Assembly: GCA_023436885.1 (NCBI GenBank)
Contig: JAEZHI010000006.1
Coordinates: 76,484 to 140,483 of the forward strand
DNA length: 64,000 bases
Origin: Pseudomonadota bacterium
Lineage (GTDB): Bacteria; Pseudomonadota; Alphaproteobacteria; Rhizobiales; Pleomorphomonadaceae
Direction: 5' to 3'
Part shown: positions 43,487 to 52,481 of the stretch, in pieces
Position numbering within the stretch: position 1 is the stretch's first letter
How the letters are laid out: every line of letters begins with the position of its first letter
Program-made: the position numbers and the translations under genes
Notes under the pieces: generated by a model
Told to the model about the DNA's origin: nothing
Database searches by the model: none
The model's input: only the letters and a program-made list of their open reading frames with translations

Positions 43487-46400
43487 TTACGGGGTTGTCT
43501 GGAGTACTGGCGCGACCTCGGCTTCTTCCTTGGGTTTGTCCGTCTTGGCAATCAGCACATAGGCCGTCGGAACAACGAAGAGCGTGAACAACGTACCGAT
43601 GGTCAAGCCTGTCCCGATCACCAGACCCATGTTGAAGCGGGAGGCGGCGCCAGCGCCGGAAGACAGGATCAGCGGCAGGACACCGAGAACCATGGCCGCC
43701 GTGGTCATCAGGATCGGTCGAAGCCGGATCTCGGCCGCTTCGGCAATGGCTTCACGCTTGGACTTGCCGGCAGCGCGATGCTCATTGGCGACTTCCAGCA
43801 TGAGGATGCCGTGCTTGCTGATAAGCCCCATCAATGTGACGAGGCCGACCTGGGTGTAGATGTTGATGCTTGCACCTCCCAACCCGAGGCTGATGAAGAT
43901 GAGCGCACCGCAGAGCGACATCGGGATCGAGACGAGGATCACCAGCGGGTCGCGGAAGCTGTTGAACAACGCCGCCAGCGACAGGAAGATGATGATGACC
44001 GCGAAGGCGAATGTCGTCACGAAGCCGCCGGACTCCTTGACCAGTTGCCGCGATTGCCCGCCGTAATCGATCGTGTATCCGGATGGTAATGATTTGGCGG
44101 CAACGTCCTGTAAGGTTTGGAGGGCATCGCCCATCGAAACGCCTGGCATGGCGACGCCGGAGATGGTCGCTGCATTGATCTGCTGGAAGTGATTGAGCGA
44201 TTGAGGAGTGGCGACCGTCTCGACATGTGCGACAGTTGACAGAGGGATGCTCTGACCGTCGCTTGTCTTGATATGGTAGTTGAGCACGTCGTCCACGTTC
44301 AGGCGTGACATCTGCTGCACCTGAGGTATGACCTTGTATGATCGTCCATCCAGACTGAAATAACCGGTGTTGCCGCCGCCGAGCATGGTGGCCAGACTTC
44401 CGCCGATGTCGGACATGTTCAGTCCCATCTGGGCGACCTTTTCACGATCAAACACGATCCGCGCCTGCGGCTGGTCGAACTTGAGGTCGTTGTCCAGGAA
44501 AATGAAGCGTCCGGTTTTCAACGCGTCGGCAATGAACTGGCCGGCAACGTCGTTGAGCTCCTTGAAGTCCTTGGTCGTTGAAAGAACGAACTGGATCGGC
44601 AGGCCGTTGCTACCGGGCAACGGAGCTGGCTGGAAGGCCACGGTTTTCACTCCAGCGATGGCATTCAGTTCCGATTGAGCTTCCGGCTGCAGCGTCTTGG
44701 TTGTCGCCGAGCGCTGATCCCAAGGTTTGAGCACCCAGCCGGCAATGGATTGCGCGGGGGTATTGATCTGGAACACCAGATCGGTTTCGGGGTGCTTGTT
44801 GAGTGCCTGGTAGGTCTGCTCGGCGTAGAACTGACGTTGCTTCAGCGTCGCTGTGGGCGATGCTGTCGTTAATGCCAGGATGACGCCCTGATCCTCCTCG
44901 GGGGCGAGCTCGCTGGTCGAGGACGTATAGAGCCAGTAAATGCTTCCAAGAACGATGGCGCCGAAGACGATGACAACTGGAGCCGAGTTCAACGTCGCCT
45001 CAAGGAGACGTCGGTAGCCGCGGCTAAGTCGCTCCATGCTTCTGTCGATCAGATGTACGAAACGCGCTTCGAAATTGGTGCCATCGCGCGGGATCGGACG
45101 CAGGAGATAGGCGCAATTCATCGGCGACAGCGTGAGGGCAATCACCGCGGAAACAGTCACGGCGCCGGCGAGTGTAAAGGCGAACTCGGTGAAGAGTGCG
45201 CCGGTCAGTCCTCCCTGGAAGCCAACCGGAACATAGACGGCGATCAGGACGATCGTCATTGCGATGATCGGGTTGGCAAGTGCCCGTGCCGCAGCCAGCG
45301 CAGCGTCGAGAGGCTTCATGCCCTCTTCCATGTGACGGTTGACGCCCTCCACCACGATGATGGCGTCATCGACGACCAGTCCGATGGCAAGCACGAGCGC
45401 CAGCAGCGTGAGAAGATTGATCGAAAAGCCCATCAGCAGCATCAGCCCGAACGTCCCGATCAAGGACAGGGGAATGGCTACGATGGGGATCAGAACCGAG
45501 CGCCAGGAACCGAGGAAAAGGAAAACGACCAGCGTGACGATCAGCCCGGCTTCAAGGAGGGTCGATATGACCTCGTCGATCGAGCTGTTCACGAACTCGG
45601 TGGAGTCGTAGATGACCTGACCGGTCAAACCTGTCGGCAACTGCGATTCGATAGTTGGCAGCAGTGCTTTGACGCCATTGATCGTGTTGAGAAGGTTGGC
45701 GCTGGGTGCCACCTGGATACCGATGGCGACTGCGGGCTGGTTGTTGAAGCTGATGGTGGAATCGTAGTCGTCGTTGCCCAGCGTGACATTCGCCACATCG
45801 CTCAGACGGATGATGGCTCCGTCGGTGTCCTTGACGATGAGGTTTCTGTATTCTTCCAGAGAATGAAGATTGGTCGATGAGGTCAGGTTGATCTGGACCA
45901 GCTGGCCTTTCGTGGTTCCCAAACCTGAAATGTAATCGTTGCTGGTGAGGGCCTTGGAGACGTCGGCCGCACTCAGTCCGTAGGCCGCAAGCTTGATGGG
46001 ATCGAGCCAGGCTCTCAGCGCGAATTTCTTGCCACCGATGATCTCGGCCGTCTGTACGCCCGGAACCGCCTGCAACTGCGGCTGCACGACGCGTGTGAGA
46101 TAGTCGGTCACCTGGTTTGGGTTGAGCACCGTACTGGCGAAACCGATGTACATGGAGTCGATTGTCTGCCCGACCTTGAGCGACAAGGTTGGTTGCTCAG
46201 CGCCGGACGGAAGCTGGTTCAGCACCGAGTTCACCTTGGTATTGATCTCGGTCAGCGCCTTGCCGGAATCATAGTTCAGGCGGAGGTTGACGGTGATCGT
46301 GCTCACGCCGGTCTGGCTGGTCGACGTCATGTAGTCGATGCCATTAGCCTGAGCGATCGCATTTTCCAGCGGCGTGGTAATGAACCCGGCGATGATATCG

Positions 46401-46570
46401 GAGTCGGCGCCGGCATAGGTCGTCGAAACCGTCACGATCGCATTCTGGGTCTGCGGATATTGCAGTATGGGGAGCGAGGTCATCGACCGCAGACCCAGCA
46501 CCAGGATCAGCGCACTGACCACCAGGGCAAGAACGGGCCGACGCACGAAGATATCTGTAAAGCTCTTCAT
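43487..46570 (-). CDS. RND efflux transporter, HAE1 (MexW/AcrB-like) permease
   Basis: The 1027-residue inner-membrane pump has the AcrB layout of twelve membrane helices and two large periplasmic loops. The proton-relay helix 4 reads VLAIGLVVDDAIIVVEGVNR (two aspartates near residue 405). GFITTPLENAIAQANGIDYM and VQTAEIIGGKKFALRAWLDP mark the porter domain. The sequence resembles the MexW/MuxC type more than AcrB. It exports hydrophobic drugs or toxins through the adaptor and outer-membrane channel encoded just upstream on the same transcript. The gap to the adaptor gene is 8 bases. Confidence 0.94.
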   Translation of the reverse strand: MKSFTDIFVRRPVLALVVSALILVLGLRSMTSLPILQYPQTQNAIVTVSTTYAGADSDIIAGFITTPLENAIAQANGIDYMTSTSQTGVSTITVNLRLNYDSGKALTEINTKVNSVLNQLPSGAEQPTLSLKVGQTIDSMYIGFASTVLNPNQVTDYLTRVVQPQLQAVPGVQTAEIIGGKKFALRAWLDPIKLAAYGLSAADVSKALTSNDYISGLGTTKGQLVQINLTSSTNLHSLEEYRNLIVKDTDGAIIRLSDVANVTLGNDDYDSTISFNNQPAVAIGIQVAPSANLLNTINGVKALLPTIESQLPTGLTGQVIYDSTEFVNSSIDEVISTLLEAGLIVTLVVFLFLGSWRSVLIPIVAIPLSLIGTFGLMLLMGFSINLLTLLALVLAIGLVVDDAIIVVEGVNRHMEEGMKPLDAALAAARALANPIIAMTIVLIAVYVPVGFQGGLTGALFTEFAFTLAGAVTVSAVIALTLSPMNCAYLLRPIPRDGTNFEARFVHLIDRSMERLSRGYRRLLEATLNSAPVVIVFGAIVLGSIYWLYTSSTSELAPEEDQGVILALTTASPTATLKQRQFYAEQTYQALNKHPETDLVFQINTPAQSIAGWVLKPWDQRSATTKTLQPEAQSELNAIAGVKTVAFQPAPLPGSNGLPIQFVLSTTKDFKELNDVAGQFIADALKTGRFIFLDNDLKFDQPQARIVFDREKVAQMGLNMSDIGGSLATMLGGGNTGYFSLDGRSYKVIPQVQQMSRLNVDDVLNYHIKTSDGQSIPLSTVAHVETVATPQSLNHFQQINAATISGVAMPGVSMGDALQTLQDVAAKSLPSGYTIDYGGQSRQLVKESGGFVTTFAFAVIIIFLSLAALFNSFRDPLVILVSIPMSLCGALIFISLGLGGASINIYTQVGLVTLMGLISKHGILMLEVANEHRAAGKSKREAIAEAAEIRLRPILMTTAAMVLGVLPLILSSGAGAASRFNMGLVIGTGLTIGTLFTLFVVPTAYVLIAKTDKPKEEAEVAPVLQTTP

Positions 46571-46578
46571 GATTGCGC

Positions 46579-47700
46579 CTATTGATCAGTGATCGTGGGA
46601 GCGTCTTCGGCGGCCGGGACATGGCTGTTGTCCACTGTGACCGGACTGCCGTTGCGGAGCTTGATCTGGCCTGCGATCACCACCTCGTCGCCGGGCTTTA
46701 TGCCATCGACGACAGCGACGTTATCGCCGCGTACGTTGCCGGTCTTGACGAAGGTCTGGCGGACGGCACGCTGGGTCTGTCCTTCGGCTCCCTTGTCGAC
46801 AACGAAGGCGATGCTGCCATAGGGATTGTAGACGATGGCCGTCTGCGGCAGCGTAACGAGCTTTTGGCTGGACCCAACCGCGATCTCCACACGACCGAAC
46901 ATGCCGGGCAGCAACTCTCCGTTCGTGTTGTCGATCGTGGCCCGCACCTGAACGTTGCGCGACGAACTGTCTACCTTGGGACTGATGGCCGATACCTGCC
47001 CGGCAAATGTCCTTCCAGAATAGGCATCGACGGTCATGGTGATCGCCTGGCCTGTCTTGAGCTGACTGATTGTCTGCTGCGGCAGGTACATGTCGACATA
47101 GAGCAGATCCAGCGATTGCAGCGTGACGATCGTTGTCCCGGCTGTCAGGTACTGGCCAAGGTCGGCGGAACGAATGCCGAGTCGACCGGCGAACGGTGCC
47201 CTTAATGTCTTCTGATCGATGATAGCCTGCTGTTGCTCGACGAGCGCCTGGGCATTCTTCATGTTGGCCTGGTCGGCGTCGACAGTGGCTTGACTGACGG
47301 CGTTGATCTTCAGCTGTTCGCGGTCACGGTTGAAGGTGATGCGGTAATTGTCGGCCGTCGCCTGCAGAGAAGCGAGTTTTGCCACGTCCTCGTGGGCCGT
47401 CAGCTTCAGGAGCGTCTGGCCTGCCGCGACCGTGTCGCCCGACTTGAAACTGATCTCCTCAACGATGCCTGAAGCCTCAAGGGCCAAATCCGCGCCATTT
47501 GCGGCTCTCAAGGTTCCGACCGCTTCGATCTTGGTCTGCCAATCGGTGACGTCGGCCACGGTTGTCGAGACGGTTTGCGGCGGATTGGAAATCTTGGCCA
47601 TGACTTGCTGGATCATGCCGGCTTTGAAAACCTGAAATCCGTAGAGGCCGCCCAGGACCGTGCCGGTCGCGAGCAGCATGATGGCCATGCGCTTGATCAT
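46579..47700 (-). CDS. RND efflux periplasmic adaptor subunit
   Basis: The 373-residue membrane-fusion protein has a single N-terminal membrane anchor (MAIMLLATGTVLGGLYGFQVF), a lipoyl/hairpin region (about 85-185, with the coiled-coil around VDADQANMKNAQALVEQQQ) and beta-barrel and membrane-proximal domains. It bridges the RND pump and the outer-membrane channel. Its ATG overlaps the upstream stop codon as ATGA, so it is translationally coupled to the outer-membrane gene. Confidence 0.94.
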   Translation of the reverse strand: MIKRMAIMLLATGTVLGGLYGFQVFKAGMIQQVMAKISNPPQTVSTTVADVTDWQTKIEAVGTLRAANGADLALEASGIVEEISFKSGDTVAAGQTLLKLTAHEDVAKLASLQATADNYRITFNRDREQLKINAVSQATVDADQANMKNAQALVEQQQAIIDQKTLRAPFAGRLGIRSADLGQYLTAGTTIVTLQSLDLLYVDMYLPQQTISQLKTGQAITMTVDAYSGRTFAGQVSAISPKVDSSSRNVQVRATIDNTNGELLPGMFGRVEIAVGSSQKLVTLPQTAIVYNPYGSIAFVVDKGAEGQTQRAVRQTFVKTGNVRGDNVAVVDGIKPGDEVVIAGQIKLRNGSPVTVDNSHVPAAEDAPTITDQ

Positions 47701-49295
47701 GGGGCCTGTTCCTTCTGGTCTTGGACATTGGCTTTGGTTTGCGCGGCAGAGGCGATGGTGGGGCCGGCGAAATAGCCAGGATTGGTGCGGGGCTGCGATT
47801 GTTCGGTTTGATCGCTTCGGTTCCACCAGCCACCGCCCAGCGCCTGGTAGAGGGCGACGGTGTCGGTGTAGCGGGTGGCCTGGGCCTTGACCCGAGCAAT
47901 GACCGCGCTCTGATAGGTTTGCTGGGCGGTCGAGACGGTTGGGTAATCGACAGCGCCGGTCTTGTATTGCTCCTGCGCCATATTGAGGCTGTCACGGGCC
48001 GCCTTTTCCGATGCCGACTGGGATTGCAGCGTCTTGGCATCGAACTGGATTGCGCGAAGGGCGTTGGCGACGTCCTCGAAAGCGGAGTTCACGACACTCT
48101 TGTAGAGGGCGAGGCTCTGTTCGTACTGCGCGACCGATGCTTCTTTCTGATGGAACAGGCTGCCGCCGTCGAGCAGCTTTTGGCTCACGCTGGCAGCGAC
48201 GCTCCAGGCCATGCTGTCGCCGGTGAAGAGTGAGCCGGTTTTCGCCGCACTCGTGCTTGCGCTACCACTGAGGTTGACCTGGGGCAAGAGGTTGGCGATC
48301 GACACGCCGACACTTGCTGTCGCTTCATGTAGGGATGCCTCGGCGGCCTTGATGTCGGGACGCTGACGAACCAGGCTCGAGGGCAGGCTGACGGGCAGCG
48401 TGCGCGGCAATGTGAGGGAGGAAAGCTCTACGCTTTCGCCACGGTCCTGGCTCGGTAGGCGCCCAAGATAGGCCATCAGCGCATTGCGCTCCTGGGCCAG
48501 TTCTTTCTGCAGCGGAGGCAGATTGGCTTCGGTTTGCGCCAGGGTTGACTGCTGGGCCAGTACGTCGGAGTTGGGAACGGCGCCCAGATTGAATTGCTGC
48601 TGAATACGGGTCAGCTGATCACTCTGGAGACGGATGATGTCTTCAGTTGCCTTGATCTGCGCCTTGAGCGAGGCTTCGGTCAGCGCGGCGTTCACGACGT
48701 TGGCTGTAAGCGCCAGATAGGTCGCCTCAAGTTCATATTGCTGATAGTCGGCGGCCGCCCACTTGGCCTCGACCTGGCGTCGTTCGCCGCCGAACACATC
48801 CAGGGCGTAGGAGACGCTCACGGATGCGTCGTAAAGATTGAAGATCGAGGCAGGGGAGTTTCCGCTGGCGGCGCTGCGCTCGCGCGTAGAGGAATTGCTC
48901 GTTGAAACCTGCGGGAACAAGCTGCCCTGCTCGGCCAGTGCCGTTTCACGGGCCGCACGAAGGGCATATTGTGCCGCAGCCACGTCGGGATGGTTGCGGA
49001 TCGCCTCGTCGACGAAAGCATTGATCTGCTTGGACCCGAACAGCGTCCACCAGGCGGCGTCGACATCCCTGCCATAGACGAACTGCTGCGACTGTCCGCC
49101 GGCTATGCCTCCGACAGCGGTGGTGGTCCCCAGCTTGTCGGCCGTATAGCCCAAAGCATGAGGCGCGGACGGTACGGTGAAATCCGGACCTACCGTACAG
49201 CCGGCCAGCAGGAGCGCCATCGACCATCCGAGAATGTGACCAGGCTCCGGCTCGGATTTTCGCAGTTTTTCAAGCAATCGCATCGGTCCGTCCAT
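47697..49295 (-). CDS. NodT-family outer-membrane efflux lipoprotein
   Basis: The 532-residue protein has a lipobox (LLLAGC, Cys at about residue 33) followed by the typical VGPDF start of NodT/OprM proteins. Two long helical OEP repeats follow, including the DIKAAEASLHEATASVGVSIANLLPQ segment. It forms the trimeric outer-membrane channel for the RND pump. It is the first gene of the efflux operon, an order (channel, adaptor, pump) less usual than adaptor-pump-channel. The C-terminus continues some 50 residues past the last OEP helix as a Gln/Ala-rich tail. The start at 49295 is tentative; an ATG four codons later is possible. Confidence 0.92.
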   Translation of the reverse strand: MDGPMRLLEKLRKSEPEPGHILGWSMALLLAGCTVGPDFTVPSAPHALGYTADKLGTTTAVGGIAGGQSQQFVYGRDVDAAWWTLFGSKQINAFVDEAIRNHPDVAAAQYALRAARETALAEQGSLFPQVSTSNSSTRERSAASGNSPASIFNLYDASVSVSYALDVFGGERRQVEAKWAAADYQQYELEATYLALTANVVNAALTEASLKAQIKATEDIIRLQSDQLTRIQQQFNLGAVPNSDVLAQQSTLAQTEANLPPLQKELAQERNALMAYLGRLPSQDRGESVELSSLTLPRTLPVSLPSSLVRQRPDIKAAEASLHEATASVGVSIANLLPQVNLSGSASTSAAKTGSLFTGDSMAWSVAASVSQKLLDGGSLFHQKEASVAQYEQSLALYKSVVNSAFEDVANALRAIQFDAKTLQSQSASEKAARDSLNMAQEQYKTGAVDYPTVSTAQQTYQSAVIARVKAQATRYTDTVALYQALGGGWWNRSDQTEQSQPRTNPGYFAGPTIASAAQTKANVQDQKEQAP

Positions 49296-49409
49296 GGTTC
49301 TTTTTAACTGACCTGAACCGTTCAGTTCAGTTTTCCGAAATTTGACAACGCCCTTAAAGGGAGTCAATTCAAACTGAACGGTCTAGTTTTCAAAACGGAG
49401 TGAAGAGCG
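49296..49409. promoter_or_regulatory. Divergent promoters and paired TetR operators of the RND efflux locus
   Basis: Box 1 is CTGAAC-C-GTTCAG (49313-49325), a perfect palindrome. Box 2 is AACTGAAC-G-GTCTAGTT (49372-49388), imperfect, sharing AACTGAACGGT with box 1 read on the other strand. Between them lie facing promoters: TTGACA (49342-49347) with 17 bases to CAATTC for tetR, and minus-strand TTGACT (49367-49362) with 17 bases to CAAATT for the efflux operon. Each box overlaps one predicted transcription start, suggesting repression of both. Confidence 0.65.
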
Positions 49410-50081
49410 ATGGAAGTCTTGGCTGAGCCCCGGCGATCGCCGCCGGCGTCGGCTCACAAGAAGGGGCGGGGACGCGAGGGCGAGAAGTTCGCCCATGTGC
49501 TGAACACGGCGAGAGCCGTTTTCCTCGAGCACGGCTATGAGCGCGCCAGCATGGATATGATCGCTCAGGTCGCGGGTGTGTCGAAGGCCACCGTCTATGC
49601 GTATTTCGAGAACAAGCAACAGCTGCTGCTCAAGCTTGTCCAGGAAGAGTGCAAGTCATCTGGTCCTGCCGTGCTGCCTGTAATTACAGGCCCTATTCAG
49701 GATATCGAAGCGTCCCTTGGAAATATCGCACGCAGCTTCACAGCCATGTTTCTCGACAATCGAGGACTTGAGTTCTATCGCCTCATAATCTCGAACGTGC
49801 ATCAGTTTCCTGAAGTGGTCGAGATCTTCATGAACGCTGGTCCCCGCCAGCACCGGACGGAGATTGCCGACTTCTTCAATCAGGCAATCGGTCAGGGGCT
49901 CTTGGAGATCCCTGAAGTCACGCTGGCCGTGAAGCAGTTTCTGGGCTTGGTGGCCGCAGATTTGCCGATGAGCTGGCTGCTGGCCATCAAGCCGCCATCT
50001 CCCGAGCAATACGAAACCATGATCAATAGTGGAGTTCGGCTCTTTCTGAGCTTCTACGGCGTCAAGAAGAGGGCCATCTAG
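49410..50081 (+). CDS. TetR/AcrR-family repressor of the RND efflux operon
   Basis: The 223-residue protein has an N-terminal TetR helix-turn-helix (about residues 26-75, with MDMIAQVAGVSKATVYAYFENKQQLLL). The C-terminal ligand domain resembles the TetR_C AefR-like type (EFYRLIISNVHQFPEV). It is divergent from the efflux operon with two candidate operators between them. By analogy with AcrR it would be released by pump substrates. It ends three bases before the convergent LysR stop. Confidence 0.93.
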   Translation: MEVLAEPRRSPPASAHKKGRGREGEKFAHVLNTARAVFLEHGYERASMDMIAQVAGVSKATVYAYFENKQQLLLKLVQEECKSSGPAVLPVITGPIQDIEASLGNIARSFTAMFLDNRGLEFYRLIISNVHQFPEVVEIFMNAGPRQHRTEIADFFNQAIGQGLLEIPEVTLAVKQFLGLVAADLPMSWLLAIKPPSPEQYETMINSGVRLFLSFYGVKKRAI

Positions 50082-50084
50082 TTT

Positions 50085-51008
50085 TCAAGCGACGGCTGCG
50101 GCCGCTGAGCCTTGATCCTGTTCGCGGGCGATATGAGAGGCGAGCGCTTCAACAAAGCGCCGCCCGTAAGCCGGCAGGGGCGTCGACCGCGACCAGATCG
50201 CCGAAATCTCGAACTCCACCGGTCGTCCTTCAATGGCGATCGGCCTTACCGTGAGATCGGTCTTCAACGCCCGGATAGAAGAAGGCAACACTGCAACACC
50301 GACGTCGCCGGCAGCCATGGAGAACACCGTGTGGGGCGAGCCGCTCTCGAGAGCTATGCGCTGATCCAAGCCGGTGAGGCGACAGGCGGCGTCGAACATT
50401 TCGCGGCTGACATGGCGGCGGTTCAGCAGCAACAACGGATGGGCACAGACATCGGCGATGTCGATCGGTGAGCCCGTCCTGCCAATGCGGTCGGCCGTAC
50501 CGATGCCCAGAACGGCGAGATGGCAAAGCGGCTTCGCCTCGACTTCGGGCGTTCTGGCATAGCTTGACGCATTGATGGTGAGCTGCACCACGCCCGACAT
50601 CAGCTTGGCGTCGAGGTCGGCGCCACCGCCCTCTTCAAGACGGATATCGACGCGCGGATGTTCCGCCTGCCATTCGCGCAGAAAATCCGGGAAATAGCGC
50701 TCGATCAGCTGCGAGCAGGCGCCGACCTTGAGAACGCCCGCTTCGCCTTTCTTCAGTTCCTCGGCCGAGAGGCGCAAGTTCTTCGTGGCGATCAGCACTT
50801 CGTTGATCCGGGCCCTCAGAGCCTCGCCTTCCGGCGACACACGGATCTTCTTGCCGACACGTTCGAACAGCTCCACCCCCAGCGTCTGCTCGACGCTCTG
50901 GATCTGCCGCGACAAGGCCGACTGGGTGATCGACAGCTTGTCGGCGGCGATGGTGAAGCTGCCGCATTCGGCAACCGTCATGAAGCTTTGCAGCAGCCTG
51001 TCGTCCAT
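50085..51008 (-). CDS. LysR-family transcriptional regulator
   Basis: The 307-residue protein starts with a LysR helix-turn-helix (MDDRLLQSFMTVAECGSFTIAADKLSITQSALSRQIQSVE) and continues with a substrate-binding domain (GVLKVGACSQLIERYFPDF...). It lies 70 bases downstream of the quinone oxidoreductase gene on the same strand and is probably the last gene of that operon, rather than divergent as most LysR genes are. The inducer is unknown. Confidence 0.93.
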   Translation of the reverse strand: MDDRLLQSFMTVAECGSFTIAADKLSITQSALSRQIQSVEQTLGVELFERVGKKIRVSPEGEALRARINEVLIATKNLRLSAEELKKGEAGVLKVGACSQLIERYFPDFLREWQAEHPRVDIRLEEGGGADLDAKLMSGVVQLTINASSYARTPEVEAKPLCHLAVLGIGTADRIGRTGSPIDIADVCAHPLLLLNRRHVSREMFDAACRLTGLDQRIALESGSPHTVFSMAAGDVGVAVLPSSIRALKTDLTVRPIAIEGRPVEFEISAIWSRSTPLPAYGRRFVEALASHIAREQDQGSAAAAVA

Positions 51009-51078
51009 GGCCCGCTCCCGGATTGGGGATGAACCATAAGTCCTACACGCGCCCGGCGTCCCCCTCAAGGGAAGACGC

Positions 51079-52053
51079 CTACACCGTGAGGACGGACGCG
51101 CCGGTGGTCGCCCGCCCCTCAAGAGCGCGATGGGCGTCCGCAGCCGCCTTGAGCGGAAAGCGCTGGCGTACTTCCGCTGTTACGGCGCCAGACGCGAGAC
51201 GGGCGAAGAGATCGGCGGCCCGCGCTTCCAGCTCGGTTCGCTCTTCGATGAAGTGGAACAGCATGGGGCGAGACGCGCTCAGCGAACCACCATGCGCCAG
51301 CATCGAAAGGCTAAACCCTTCGATCGGACCGGATGACTGCCCGAAGGAGACGAAGGCGCCACGCTTCCTGAGACACTTGAGCGAGCCGGCCCAGGTGTCG
51401 CGACCCACACTGTCATAAACCACGTCGCAGCCACGTCCATCGGTGACGCTGAGCGCCGTCGCGACGAAATCGTCGCTGCGATAGTCGATAACGTGATCAT
51501 AGCCGTGGGCGCGCGCGAGTTCGGCCTTCTCCGGCGAGCCGACCGTGCCGATGGTAATCGCCCCGAGCGCCTTCAGCCATTGGCCCATCAGGAGGCCGAC
51601 GCCACCGGCGGCGGCGTGCACCAGCGCGACATCTCCCGGCTTCACGGCAAAGGTTGAGGTGACGAGATACTGGACCGTCAGGCCCTTCAGCATCACGGTG
51701 GCGGCGATTTCATCGGAAATGCCGTCGGGCAGCTTCACCAGCCTATCGGCCGCGATCACCCGCCGCTCCCGATAGGCGCCAAGCGGTGTCGTGTAGGCAA
51801 CCCGGTCTCCGGGCCTTAGCCCCTTGACGTCAGTGCCGATACTCTCCACCACGCCGGCCGCCTCGGCACCCACGACGAGCGGAGTCTCGGGCCAAGCATA
51901 GAGGCCGGAGCGGTAATAGGTATCGATGAAGTTTACGCCGACCGCGGTATGACGAACCACGGCTTCGCTGGCTGCCGGCGCGCGGTCGGCAACCTCCTCC
52001 CAGCTCAGCGCTTCCGGACCACCGGGGGCGCCGAGCAGCATGGCTTTCGACAT
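51079..52053 (-). CDS. qor: Zinc-independent NADPH:quinone oxidoreductase (MDR family)
   Basis: The 324-residue enzyme has the GroES-like N-terminus with VGVNFIDTYYRSGLY and VGAEAAGVVESIG, and a Rossmann domain VHAAAGGVGLLMGQWLKALG. It lacks the zinc-binding cysteines of alcohol dehydrogenases. This is the QOR family, which reduces quinones or enones with NADPH. It lies 13 bases downstream of an AhpD-like gene, a neighbourhood suggestive of redox or xenobiotic stress. Confidence 0.93.
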   Translation of the reverse strand: MSKAMLLGAPGGPEALSWEEVADRAPAASEAVVRHTAVGVNFIDTYYRSGLYAWPETPLVVGAEAAGVVESIGTDVKGLRPGDRVAYTTPLGAYRERRVIAADRLVKLPDGISDEIAATVMLKGLTVQYLVTSTFAVKPGDVALVHAAAGGVGLLMGQWLKALGAITIGTVGSPEKAELARAHGYDHVIDYRSDDFVATALSVTDGRGCDVVYDSVGRDTWAGSLKCLRKRGAFVSFGQSSGPIEGFSLSMLAHGGSLSASRPMLFHFIEERTELEARAADLFARLASGAVTAEVRQRFPLKAAADAHRALEGRATTGASVLTV

Positions 52054-52066
52054 TTTGCCTTCCCCG

Positions 52067-52471
52067 TCAGACCTGAAATTCCGGATCGACCGGGATCTGC
52101 AGCGCCTGCACGACGGCGTTGGTCTCCGAGGCCATGCCGATCACCGACAACAGCTCGGTATGCATGCCCTCCGTCATGCCCTTGGCCTTGGCTTGAGCCG
52201 TGTGCGAGTGGATGCAGTAACTGCAGCCATTCACGGTGGACACGGCGACATAGATCATTTCCTTGACCACTGGCGACAGCTCGCCGGGCGCCACCATCAC
52301 CTCCTTGAGGCTGGCCCAGGTGCGCTCGAGAAGCTGCGGCTGGTTGGCAAGGCCACGCCAGAAGTTATTGACGAAGTCCGACTTGCGGGTGGCGCGGATA
52401 TCGTCGAACACCGCCTTGATGCGCGGGTCGGCCTCGACTTCGGCGTCGGTCCAGAGTTTCACGGTTGTCAT
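52067..52471 (-). CDS. Carboxymuconolactone decarboxylase / AhpD-like protein
   Basis: The 134-residue helical protein has the AhpD-type active site CSYCIHSH (about residues 86-93; CxxC with a following histidine). It belongs to the CMD family's peroxidase-related branch rather than the catabolic decarboxylases, since pathway genes are absent. It may act as an alkylhydroperoxidase. GAGGACGAG precedes the start. It lies 10 bases downstream of the aminotransferase gene. Confidence 0.88.
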   Translation of the reverse strand: MTTVKLWTDAEVEADPRIKAVFDDIRATRKSDFVNNFWRGLANQPQLLERTWASLKEVMVAPGELSPVVKEMIYVAVSTVNGCSYCIHSHTAQAKAKGMTEGMHTELLSVIGMASETNAVVQALQIPVDPEFQV

Positions 52472-52481
52472 GATCTCGTCC

